DNA from: Cyanobacteriota bacterium
Lineage (GTDB): Bacteria > Cyanobacteriota > Cyanobacteriia > Leptolyngbyales > Leptolyngbyaceae
Length of the DNA stretch: 16,021 nucleotides
Direction of reading: 5' to 3'
Assembly (NCBI GenBank): GCA_027482985.1
Contig: JAIXVO010000132.1
Location: 1-16,021 of the forward strand
Shown in pieces: positions 7,470 through 14,010 of this stretch (its first letter is position 1; every line of letters begins with the position of its first letter). The notes beneath the pieces are model-generated. The model had not been told where the DNA came from, made no database searches, and saw only the letters and a program-made list of their open reading frames with translations. The position numbers were made by a program, and so were the translations under genes.

Positions 7470-7610
7470 TTAGCCAAAAAAAATACCTGGCAGCCCCCCG
7501 CCAGGTATACAGGTTGCACTTGAGCAACTGTCTATGTTTCTAATGTACGAGAATGAATCTTTCTTCCCATCCTCAAGAAGTGTGATCTTCAGTTCGTCCA
7601 CTCTATTCAT
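7470..7610 (-). CDS. Possible 46-residue peptide ending in a Cys/Gly-rich tail
   Basis: ATG at 7610, TAA at 7470-7472. The N-terminal part is charged (MNRVDELKITLLEDGKKDSF). The C-terminal part is SCSSATCIPGGGLPGIFFG (28-46), with two cysteines and a Gly/Pro-rich tail. Charged-leader plus Cys/Gly-core is a layout seen in ribosomal peptide precursors, but no modifying enzyme or transporter lies nearby. Against it: no Shine-Dalgarno, several codons rare in the neighbours (AGA, ATA), and the last 13 codons coincide with a strong terminator hairpin, so the frame may be accidental. I recognise no homologue. Confidence 0.25.
   Translation of the reverse strand: MNRVDELKITLLEDGKKDSFSYIRNIDSCSSATCIPGGGLPGIFFG
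7476..7508 (-). terminator. Strong intrinsic terminator on the minus strand
   Basis: A 9-bp perfect stem (7483-7491 with 7500-7508) and an 8-nt loop are followed on the minus strand by eight T (complement of the A run 7476-7483, the innermost of which also pairs in the stem). On the plus strand the stem is followed by acaggttg, with no U tract, so it does not serve the STAND gene. It implies a transcript arriving from the right on the minus strand, where no established gene exists. Confidence 0.75.
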
Positions 7611-7783
7611 CCAGTTGGGTGAGAGTTTTTTGCATAATTGCAATTGGTGACACCGATCGCACTAATACTTTCGATGGCGATCGCAACTGCAACTCAGGTT
7701 GGCAAAGAGTGAAGTCATGCAGTCATAATGCAGACGCTCAAATCAAAACCGCCTATGATTGACTGGGGAATTTGAGAAACACT

Positions 7784-8884
7784 ATGCCAACCAAAAATCT
7801 GATTTCTATTGGTCTCTTGATTTTTGTCCCGATCGCGATCGCGGCTGACAAGTTAGAGTGGAGTGCCCTGACGGTGTTTGGCCTCTCAGCCCTAGCGATT
7901 GTCCCCCTGGCAATCTGGCTCAGTACCGCCACAGAGGAAATTGCTGTCACCTTGGGACCAGCCATCGGGGGGCTGCTGAATGCGGTGTTTGGCAATGCCA
8001 CGGAGTTGATTATCGCGATCGTGGCCTTGAGAGCCGGTTTGGTTGATATCGTGAAAGCCAGTATTACCGGCACAATCGTCAGTAACCTGCTGCTGGTGAT
8101 GGGCTTATCGATGTTGCTGGGCGGCGTGCGCTATAAGGAACAGGAATTTAAACCCGTGGTGGCGCGGGTCAACGGTTCGACGATGACGCTGGCGGTGATT
8201 GCGATCATTCTGCCCGCCACGGTGATTACCACCTCAAATGTCGTGGAACCGAGTGCGATCGAAAATCTTTCCATCTTTGTCGCGATCGTCCTGATTGCTG
8301 TCTATGCCTTCACCCTGCTCTTTTCCCTCAAAACCCACAGCTATCTCTACGATGTGGGCGTGGTGGAACTGGAAGGTGAAGTTGCGGCTGAAGCTGGCGG
8401 CGAGCACAGTGAACACAGCAAACCGAATCCCTGGTTCTGGGGCGGTGTACTAGTCGCGGCAACGATTGGGGTCGCGTTTGTCTCCGAGATTTTTGTGGGA
8501 GCGGTAGAAGAAGCAACCGCTGGCTTAGGCCTGACCCCCCTGTTTACCGGGGTGATTTTGCTACCGCTGGTGGGGGGTGCCGCTGAATATGTGACGGCTG
8601 TCCGGGTGGCGCTGAAGAACAATATGGATTTATCAGTGTCGGTGGCGATGGGTTCTAGCCTACTGGTTGCGCTGCTGGTGGCTCCGATTCTCGTGTTGAT
8701 CGGCGTGGCGATCCATCAGCCGATGGATTTGAACTTCAACTTATTTGAAGTCGTTGCCGTCGCGATCGCCGTGGTCACTGCCAACCTGATCAGCCTCGAT
8801 GGGCGATCGAACTGGCTGGAAGGAATGCTCCTGCTGGCAACCTACTCGATCCTGGGTGCCGCCTTCTACTTCCATCCCGTTTGA
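7784..8884 (+). CDS. cax: Calcium/proton antiporter (CaCA superfamily, CAX family)
   Basis: 366 residues, about 11 hydrophobic segments arranged as two homologous halves, the usual CAX layout and length. The first alpha repeat holds TATEEIAVTLGPAIGGLLNA (48-67) and GNATELIIA (70-78), with Glu74. The second holds SEIFVGAVEEA (234-244) and GGAAEYVTAV (264-273), with Glu268. An acidic/His linker (EVAAEAGGEHSEHS, 199-212) joins the halves. These proteins export Ca2+ (sometimes other cations) from the cytosol in exchange for H+ across a membrane. GGAAEY replaces the more usual GNAAEH, so Asn and His are changed while the key Glu remains. The ATG at 7784 follows GAG 9 nt upstream; an in-frame TTG at 7772 is less likely. 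Confidence 0.92.
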   Translation: MPTKNLISIGLLIFVPIAIAADKLEWSALTVFGLSALAIVPLAIWLSTATEEIAVTLGPAIGGLLNAVFGNATELIIAIVALRAGLVDIVKASITGTIVSNLLLVMGLSMLLGGVRYKEQEFKPVVARVNGSTMTLAVIAIILPATVITTSNVVEPSAIENLSIFVAIVLIAVYAFTLLFSLKTHSYLYDVGVVELEGEVAAEAGGEHSEHSKPNPWFWGGVLVAATIGVAFVSEIFVGAVEEATAGLGLTPLFTGVILLPLVGGAAEYVTAVRVALKNNMDLSVSVAMGSSLLVALLVAPILVLIGVAIHQPMDLNFNLFEVVAVAIAVVTANLISLDGRSNWLEGMLLLATYSILGAAFYFHPV

Positions 8885-8890
8885 GCCATG

Positions 8891-8920
8891 AGACTTCCGG
8901 TGTCAAAAATTCGGAAGTCT
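8891..8920 (+). terminator. Hairpin after the antiporter gene
   Basis: A 9-bp perfect stem, agacttccg (8891-8899) with cggaagtct (8912-8920), encloses a 12-nt AT-rich loop and starts 6 nt after the antiporter stop. No U tract follows, so it may be an imperfect terminator or an mRNA 3'-end stabiliser. Confidence 0.45.
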
Positions 8921-9071
8921 TACCATCCTCAGCAACAGCCCATCACGCTTGCAACATAAGCAGCGATCGCCCAAGCAAAATCGGGATGCATTTGCTACGA
9001 CAACAGCCTACCAAACCCCGCTTGTTCGAAATGGCGATCGCTCGTAAAGGCCGGCGTGATCTTCACTTAGT

Positions 9072-9317
9072 TTAATCTTCTCGCTTAGGGGTACCGTGTC
9101 TGTAGTGATCCTGCTGATGTGCAAGGTCAGAGATCCCAGTCCTAACCTGACAGTCTGCTAAAAGTTGGGCAAAATCTCCCCAAGCAGTATTAGCGACTGG
9201 GGATTCATCATCTTCTTCTTGCACAAATACAATCAGGACTTTTTGCCCATCTCGCCCAACAACAGGTTGATCCGGTTGTACCACACCATTTTGAAATGTC
9301 CCTTCGATCGATAACAT
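9072..9317 (-). CDS. VapB-like antitoxin (AF2212/DUF104-like), no toxin partner
   Basis: 81 residues. The N-terminal beta region IEGTFQNGVVQPDQPV (4-19), followed by RDGQKVLIVF, resembles the small antitoxin fold with pattern 'h.G.fxNGxVxPxxP'. The C-terminus GISDLAHQQDHYRHGTPKRE is, from memory, typical of cyanobacterial VapB antitoxins, where this tail binds the PIN-domain toxin. Such genes are normally followed within a few bases by vapC. Here only 187 bp without a PIN frame separate the stop from the end of the antiporter gene. It is therefore an orphan that may act in trans or be a relic. GGGAGG lies 4 nt before the ATG; the open frame extends to 9491 without a better start. Confidence 0.75.
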   Translation of the reverse strand: MLSIEGTFQNGVVQPDQPVVGRDGQKVLIVFVQEEDDESPVANTAWGDFAQLLADCQVRTGISDLAHQQDHYRHGTPKRED

Positions 9318-9558
9318 CGCGCCTCCCATAACCTGACCTTTTAATTGTCGGCTAAACGTCTTTCTCCAAGCAATAGCGCATTCATTTTCCTCACAACCTT
9401 GGGTTTGGCAATCGCTGGATAGTGTCATGGAATCGATCCTCTCGTCTATCTGGAGCTGACGCTTTGCTTCCCATTCCCCAAACTGGCACAATCATCGCTG
9501 TGACAGTTGGTCGCTCTTGCCATGCTGGAGACAACTTCTTGAAAGTGAGGTCACAGCG

Positions 9559-10329
9559 ATGATTGGCGGGTTTTTGAGCTTTTCCTTTGGGTTTCCAGTG
9601 TTTGTGTTGCTGGTGTTTGCGGTGTTGCAATGGTTTCACATTCCAGCAGGGAATTTTCTGGATTGGGTGATTGGGGCCGCGAGTTTTTGGTGGTTGATGG
9701 TGATTGTCACGGTGCCCTGGAATATTCACTTTGAGGCGAAGGCGGTGCTGGCGGAAGCGGCGGAGTCGCGGCGGGAAAATATCACTGTTGATCCGCAACA
9801 GGTGGAGTATGCCAGCAAAATTGCCCAACGATCGCTCTGGGCGGCGATCGCTTTACACCTCCTATCCGCCATTGGTTTGTATGAGTTGGCGGCAACGGGC
9901 ATTAGCGCGATCGGGTATATCAGTTCGGCAGCGGCCTTACTGCTCACGGTATTGCGTCCGGCGATCTCGTTGTATTTGTATCTTGCCAATCGCCTGGGCA
10001 CCATTCGCCAAACGTTCCGCTATCCCCGCGAGGATGTGATGGAACTGCGCGATCGCCTGTTTCAACTCGAAGCCAAAGTCGAACAAGTGGAATATCAACT
10101 GAATTTGGAACACGCGGATGGGTGGGCGGCAACGCAACAACGCCAGTTAACGGCACTGCGGCAAGACTTGACCCAACTGGCGGCGACGCAAGAAGATACG
10201 GCGGCGACGAATCAAGCGGAGCATGAACGATTGTCGCGAGAAGCCCGCAATGCGATCGCGCAACTGAGTACCGATGGGCAAGTGCTGAATCATGTGCGGG
10301 AAATTATTCAGTTTTTTAAGCAGGCGTGA
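9559..10329 (+). CDS. Membrane protein with C-terminal coiled coil, unknown function
   Basis: 256 residues, family not recognised. Hydrophobic segments lie at about 5-27, 34-55, 92-112 and 114-145, so the first half is a four-segment membrane domain. A charged stretch EAKAVLAEAAESRRENI (59-75) lies between segments two and three. Residues 155-235 are strongly heptad-like (VMELRDRLFQLEAKVEQVEY, 160-179, then QRQLTALRQDLTQLAATQED), a long coiled coil; residues 243-254 may form a short amphipathic end helix. The layout suggests a membrane scaffold. The ATG at 9559 has GAGG 8 nt upstream; an earlier in-frame ATG at 9517 does not. It is divergent from the orphan antitoxin. Confidence 0.75.
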   Translation: MIGGFLSFSFGFPVFVLLVFAVLQWFHIPAGNFLDWVIGAASFWWLMVIVTVPWNIHFEAKAVLAEAAESRRENITVDPQQVEYASKIAQRSLWAAIALHLLSAIGLYELAATGISAIGYISSAAALLLTVLRPAISLYLYLANRLGTIRQTFRYPREDVMELRDRLFQLEAKVEQVEYQLNLEHADGWAATQQRQLTALRQDLTQLAATQEDTAATNQAEHERLSREARNAIAQLSTDGQVLNHVREIIQFFKQA

Positions 10330-10444
10330 TGCTGTCCTTGGGCTCGATGGTGTTGAGGCCGCATGATCGACTCAAAAATTTACTGCCAGATGGGAAATTT
10401 GCTGTTAATGTGGCATCAAACTTAGAGTTGAGGAGACGTTAAAC

Positions 10445-10789
10445 ATGAAACGGTGGTTAGCTCCTGTGCTCATTCTGGGTAATGTGGTGGCGGCAGGGAT
10501 GGTGCCTCTAGGGGCGATCGCGCAAACCCCCAAGACGATTAATAAAGTCACCTATCGCTGTAATGAGGGGAAAGGCTTCACGGCGGAATATCGTGACAAT
10601 GACACGGTGAAAGCGACCTTTGGCAGTAAGGTGCTGGAATTGCAGCAAGAACCCGCCGCTTCGGGGATTCGCTACACCAATGGCGGGGTGACGTTGCACG
10701 CGAAGGGCACCAGTGCGTTTGTCGAAGTGGGCGATACCACCCTATTTGAAAACTGTGTCGAAACGGGGCGCGTCTCTGGTTTGTGGTAA
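10445..10789 (+). CDS. mliC: MliC-family inhibitor of c-type lysozyme
   Basis: 114 residues. An N-terminal signal peptide has basic MKRW, a hydrophobic core to about 23 and a probable signal-peptidase I site after AIA (26). No lipobox cysteine is present, so it should be soluble in the periplasm or secreted. The mature part has the MliC pattern: YRCNEGKGFTAEYRDND (37-53), L(E)LQQ, then ASGIRYTNGGVTLHAKGTSA (72-91), matching the family 'SasGxrY.....f..KG..A' loop that inserts into the lysozyme active site. Cys39 and Cys104 can form the conserved disulfide. The Trp common before the KG is replaced (LHAKG). GAGGAG sits 9 nt before the ATG; a weak TTGCTG-17-TTAGAG promoter-like pair lies at 10399-10427. 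The fructosamine-kinase-like gene starts 10 nt after its last base, implying co-transcription. Confidence 0.85.
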   Translation: MKRWLAPVLILGNVVAAGMVPLGAIAQTPKTINKVTYRCNEGKGFTAEYRDNDTVKATFGSKVLELQQEPAASGIRYTNGGVTLHAKGTSAFVEVGDTTLFENCVETGRVSGLW

Positions 10790-10798
10790 ACCGTATTT

Positions 10799-11671
10799 AT
10801 GTGGAATCAGATTGCCGCTCACATTAGCCAGGTGACGGGACGACCATTTGCCGTCAACCACCAGCGATCGCTGGGGGGCGGGTGTATCAACGCGGCAGCC
10901 TCCCTCTCGGATGGGCAGCAAACCTATTTCGTCAAATTGAACCAGGCGGCGCAAGTGGCGATGTTTGAAGCCGAAGCCGCGGGACTGGCAGAAATGGTCG
11001 CCAGCCAAACGATGCGCGTCCCCAGCCCGATTTGTTGGGGCATAGCGGCGGATTCGGCTTACTTAGTGCTGGAATGGTTGGAGTTGGGCGGACGGGGGGC
11101 AGATGCGGCCTGGGCTGAAATGGGGGGTAACTTAGCTGCGATGCATCGAACTACCAGTCCGCAGGGCTTTGGCTGGAAACTGCACAATACCATTGGGTCT
11201 ACGCCGCAACCGAATCCCTGGACAGGTGATTGGACAACCTTCTGGCAAACTCATCGGCTGGGGTTCCAGTTCCAACTTGCCAACCGTCGCGGCGGGTCTT
11301 TTCCGCAACAAGCGCAATTGCTGGATGCTGTGCCGCAACTCCTCGCTGGACATCAGCCCCAGCCCGCTCTCGTGCATGGGGATTTGTGGTCAGGCAATGC
11401 GGCGGTGACGAGATCGGGGGTGCCCGTGATTTTTGACCCAGCGACTTACTACGGCGATCGCGAAGTGGATCTGGCGATGACCGAACTGTTTGGCAGTTTT
11501 CCTGCCGAATTTTATCAAGCGTATCGGGAGGCTTTTCCCCTTGATCCGGGGTATCAACAGCGCAAAGTTCTCTACAACTTGTATCACATCCTCAATCACT
11601 TCAATCTCTTCGGCGGCGGGTATGATGCCCAGGCCAATCGCATGATGGCGCAACTTTTGAGCTGGGTTTAG
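10799..11671 (+). CDS. Fructosamine kinase family (FN3K/ketosamine-3-kinase-like) protein
   Basis: 290 residues, typical family length. LGGGCIN (25-31) is the glycine-rich nucleotide loop and FVKLN (44-48) carries Lys46. LVHGDLWSGN (191-200) is the catalytic loop with the Asp195 base. FDPATYYGDREVDLAMTEL (212-230) is the metal-binding DFG-equivalent with Asp213. The C-terminal helices contain LYNLYHILNHFNLFGGGY (258-275), a conserved family block. Relatives phosphorylate ketosamines formed by glycation of protein amines so that the adduct breaks down. The bacterial substrate is often ribulosamine or erythrulosamine rather than fructosamine; which one applies here cannot be told. It probably shares a transcript with mliC. 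Confidence 0.92.
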   Translation: MWNQIAAHISQVTGRPFAVNHQRSLGGGCINAAASLSDGQQTYFVKLNQAAQVAMFEAEAAGLAEMVASQTMRVPSPICWGIAADSAYLVLEWLELGGRGADAAWAEMGGNLAAMHRTTSPQGFGWKLHNTIGSTPQPNPWTGDWTTFWQTHRLGFQFQLANRRGGSFPQQAQLLDAVPQLLAGHQPQPALVHGDLWSGNAAVTRSGVPVIFDPATYYGDREVDLAMTELFGSFPAEFYQAYREAFPLDPGYQQRKVLYNLYHILNHFNLFGGGYDAQANRMMAQLLSWV

Positions 11672-11725
11672 GCGATTTCTCCCCCCAAATAACTCCTCGC
11701 GGCGGGGCCGGTTTATGCAGGGTCG

Positions 11726-12025
11726 TCAGGATATTTCTGCTTGCGATCGCAGCCAATGCTCTAAATCAGTCAGCGTGGCAAAATCGAGCAAAGCCTCACC
11801 CAAGGCTTCCAACTGGGGCAGCGACAGCGCATCAATTTGCGATCGCGCAGCATCCGACAATGTCCCAACACGTCGTGTGAGCAGTCGGAGAACGAGAGAC
11901 TTCTCGCCATCGTACCGACTTTGGGCTTGAGTCTGCTGTTCCCACTGCAAAAAAGCCTCTGAAAGTGCCATGATCGACTCCCGATTGGTAAAGTTCAACC
12001 GCTCATCCACATCAATTCTAACTTT
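11726..12025 (-). pseudogene. DUF4351 C-terminal remnant of an Rpn-type (PD-(D/E)XK) nuclease
   Basis: The reading frame holds RIDVDERLNFTNRESIMALS, AFLQWEQQTQAQ, then LVLRLLTRRVGTLSDAARSQ, IDALSLPQLEALGEALLDF and TLTDLEHWLRSQ. This is the DUF4351 domain that ends cyanobacterial Rpn-family recombination-promoting nucleases. The N-terminal nuclease domain (some 200 residues) is absent: upstream DNA passes within about 55 bp into the PIN-LeuA gene. Homology appears to begin near 12025. An internal ATG at 11971 with GGGAG 6 nt upstream could still give an 81-residue stand-alone DUF4351 peptide, so silent relic versus small expressed protein is open. Confidence 0.7.
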
Positions 12026-12081
12026 GCAACTGAACTTCCTATGGGTGATTGACAGGCCCTTGAGTCGACTTTCGCAATGAT

Positions 12082-13029
12082 TTAGGAGGCATCTGGGAAG
12101 CGGAGATCGCAACAAATGCGGTTGATCACTTGCACATAGGCTTCGGCGGCGGCCTGGAAGACATTGCTATGGGTGGCACTTTCCTCGTAACTAAACCCTT
12201 CGCATTCCACCCCCACCACCACTTCAACGGGAGAATCGGCACCGAATAAGGTGGCAGGCGGCACGAACCAACGGCTGAGATAGCGGACGGGGAGTTGTCC
12301 CGCTTGCCCCACGGCCTGATCGATCGCCCGTTGTAAGGCATCAATGGGACTGTTGCCGCTGGCGCTGCCACACAAGCAACGGTCGATCGCGTCGCATAAC
12401 GTCACAGTCACTTGATTGCGATCGCCCGTCTCTAATTGGAAACTTTGTAAGCGAAAGCATTGGGAGCGGCGGTTTCGTTGCAGGCGGCGTTCTTCCAGTT
12501 CGTCATCTTCGCTGGGGTCATGTTGCAGATGAAGGAGAAATGCTCGCACGGAGAAGACCCCAATTTTCACATGCACCATTTCTCGCGACTCCGCATCTTC
12601 AATCCGAATTGGCAATTGAAAACACTCGTGCATCTGCACCTGACTATGTTGATCCGCATTACAGGCGAATTGATGTGGTTCCCAAGTGACCACGTAATCG
12701 AGAAAGCGATCGCGGGCACAGGCCACTCTGAGGGCATCACAAAAATTGATTTGATACCGACTGGAACCCGCCAAAATATCGCCATCAATCGGACATTTGC
12801 GGCGAATTCGGCTCAACATTCCCAAATACGCCGCCTGACAGGTGGCATCGCCACCCAGCCGAAAGGTATCCCAAAACGCGATCGCCAAAGCATAGTCAAA
12901 CTCAGTCATGTACCAATGCACGGGTTGGGCCGAAAGTCGTTGCAGTAGATTGGCATAGTAATCTCGACTCACCGCCCGATGAGCTAAAGCATTTTGAAAG
13001 ACATTGGCCGTTACAAGCGCACTACGCAT
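12082..13029 (-). CDS. PIN-like domain fused to a LeuA (isopropylmalate synthase) regulatory domain
   Basis: 315 residues. Residues 1-125 align by eye with PIN domains: ALVTANVFQNAL (4-15) corresponds to 'hLhDTNVhhdhL', CPIDGDIL (79-86) to the mid-domain segment, NFCDALRVACARDRFLDYVV (95-114) to 'DFeDAhqhAcA...hDhhV', and TWEPHQF (115-121) to 'TrDxxgF'. The first catalytic Asp is replaced by Thr7, Asp98 is kept and the last Asp is Glu117, so nuclease activity is doubtful. Residues 191-310 match the C-terminal allosteric domain of LeuA: FRLQSFQLETGD, GNSPIDALQRAID (225-237, the 'GxGPVDAxxxAI' block), and the closing EAYVQVINRI; in LeuA this binds leucine. No TIM-barrel catalytic domain is present. 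The ATG at 13029 has GAGAGG 5 nt upstream. It lies downstream of the RHH gene on the same strand. Confidence 0.75.
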   Translation of the reverse strand: MRSALVTANVFQNALAHRAVSRDYYANLLQRLSAQPVHWYMTEFDYALAIAFWDTFRLGGDATCQAAYLGMLSRIRRKCPIDGDILAGSSRYQINFCDALRVACARDRFLDYVVTWEPHQFACNADQHSQVQMHECFQLPIRIEDAESREMVHVKIGVFSVRAFLLHLQHDPSEDDELEERRLQRNRRSQCFRLQSFQLETGDRNQVTVTLCDAIDRCLCGSASGNSPIDALQRAIDQAVGQAGQLPVRYLSRWFVPPATLFGADSPVEVVVGVECEGFSYEESATHSNVFQAAAEAYVQVINRICCDLRFPDAS

Positions 13030-13176
13030 AACACCCTCTCGACATAAGGCGAATCTCCGATGAGCACCAAACTTCCGTTCCTCATCACACCTTTCCAGCC
13101 CTTGACCGAGATTGGAGACTGTCCTGCCGACCGCTCCAAACACATCCCTACGCGGGAAACACAACATTCAGCACAC

Positions 13177-13195
13177 GATCAATCCGAGATCAATC
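13177..13195. repeat. Direct repeat gatcaatc-cga-gatcaatc
   Basis: Two exact copies of gatcaatc (13177-13184, 13188-13195) lie 11 bp apart, one helical turn, between the RHH stop and the start of the PIN-LeuA gene. They could be a half-site pair for a regulator of the downstream gene. Confidence 0.4.
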
Positions 13196-13649
13196 ATGAG
13201 GGGCGATTGTCGGTTGGGGGTTCATCGACCAGTTGTGGGGATTGACGACGACTTTCTCGCGTGGCTAAGACCTCCTCCATCATGGCTTCTAGTTTGGCAA
13301 TGCCTTCTTGCATCTGGGCTTCTAACCGCACCATGCGTAACTTGGTTTCAGGATCAGGTTCCGGGGTCACAACGGGTTGGGGCGGCACCAGTGAGGCATA
13401 AAAGGGCATCGGCGACAGGTTGCCGAAGTTGACCTGCTTCAGTTGGCGCAGCTCTCGCATTTCGTCTTCGAGCGCCGAGATGCGATCGTCCGTGCTGGTT
13501 TGCAAGCCCTGTCGCATTAACCGACAGACCAGTTCGGTCACGGTCGTATTGTCTTGATCGGCACGTTCTCGTAACGCTTCGAGCAAGTCTTCCGGTAGCC
13601 GAAAGCTGACCAACTTTTTTTCCGACTTATCAGATGATTTTTTGTCCAT
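13194..13649 (-). CDS. Ribbon-helix-helix (CopG/Arc-like) regulator with C-terminal coiled coil
   Basis: 151 residues. After a Lys/Ser-rich start, residues 12-50 read KLVSFRLPEDLLEALRERAD, then NTTVTELVCRLMRQGLQ: one beta strand (LVSFRLP) and two helices, the ribbon-helix-helix fold that binds DNA as a dimer. Residues 54-73 and 101-132 are heptad-like and may mediate higher oligomers; a Pro-rich linker (79-100) separates them. RHH proteins of this kind often autoregulate and often act as antitoxins. The next gene on the strand encodes a PIN-like protein, the toxin fold commonly paired with RHH antitoxins, although the 164-bp gap is longer than in standard TA pairs. The ATG at 13649 is chosen because the RHH begins just after it; no strong Shine-Dalgarno is seen. 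Confidence 0.8.
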   Translation of the reverse strand: MDKKSSDKSEKKLVSFRLPEDLLEALRERADQDNTTVTELVCRLMRQGLQTSTDDRISALEDEMRELRQLKQVNFGNLSPMPFYASLVPPQPVVTPEPDPETKLRMVRLEAQMQEGIAKLEAMMEEVLATRESRRQSPQLVDEPPTDNRPS

Positions 13650-14010
13650 GTTGGCTTCAAACGGGAAGGTTGATGGTGGTTTGACCCCTGCACACGGTCT
13701 CATAATCATCCACTCTAGCGAAGTTGAGGAACAGTGTATATACCCAGTCATACATATTCATTGGTTCTTTATGGTTCCGGCGATCGCCCAGGTTAACCCC
13801 AAAACGCCGATGCCACCCTGAAAACCCTGAAAGGATTCACCAGCAAACAGGTCAGCGAATCTTCACTTTTGGACTACTTCAAATATTTAGCCAGAAGAAA
13901 TATATTTCTGTATATCTAACTACGATTTTATGTATATATTTTGTATATACATTGTATGTCTAGCCGTCTCCATCTGGATTTCCAGTCCCCGTCACTTCAG
14001 GAGTTTTCCG
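13650..14010. other. Divergent AT-rich control region
   Basis: 361 bp between the RHH gene (-) and the small zinc/TM gene (+). The right part (13896-13951) is very AT-rich and full of palindromes. A 40-codon frame without start codon (13797-13919, with TLKTLKGFTSKQ and SLLDYFKYLARR) looks protein-like and may be a gene remnant; I do not recognise it. Promoters for both flanking genes must lie here. Confidence 0.45.
13896..13951. promoter_or_regulatory. Cluster of AT-rich palindromes, candidate operator
   Basis: A perfect 14-bp palindrome agaaatatatttct (13896-13909) is followed by tgtatat (13909-13915), then by an inverted repeat tgtatata (13931-13938) and tatataca (13944-13951) with a 5-nt spacer. 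A further tgtatatac lies at 13735-13743, close to the RHH gene. Repeated TGTATATA half-sites between two divergent genes, one encoding a DNA-binding RHH protein, suggest an autoregulatory operator. Confidence 0.45.

Larger units (their letters stand above)
7290..7783. other. 494-bp spacer between STAND and Ca2+/H+ antiporter genes
   Basis: No long reading frame. It contains a MITE-like inverted repeat (7349-7413), an imperfect direct repeat ttctatttaattgcgcct / ttctatttattttgcgcg (7421-7438, 7439-7456), a strong minus-strand terminator (7476-7508) and a possible minus-strand peptide (7470-7610). Position 7611-7783 is AT-richer and presumably holds the antiporter promoter. I could not assign a clear -10/-35 pair. 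Confidence 0.5.

Noticed and set aside
7484..7508. Possible 5S rRNA end (CCTGGCAG-like bases)
   Set aside because: Only a few bases agree; the segment is a short symmetric hairpin followed by T8 and no further 5S structure is present.
8881..9075. 64-codon plus-strand frame after the antiporter
   Set aside because: It starts inside the post-gene hairpin and no family is recognisable; I treat 8885-9071 as non-coding.
12460..12948. 162-codon plus-strand frame
   Set aside because: It is antisense to the PIN-LeuA gene; the minus-strand frame carries recognisable domains and a Shine-Dalgarno.
12082..13029. Truncated leuA (isopropylmalate synthase) pseudogene
   Set aside because: The region before the regulatory domain is not a decayed TIM barrel; it is an intact frame resembling a PIN domain with its own start and Shine-Dalgarno.
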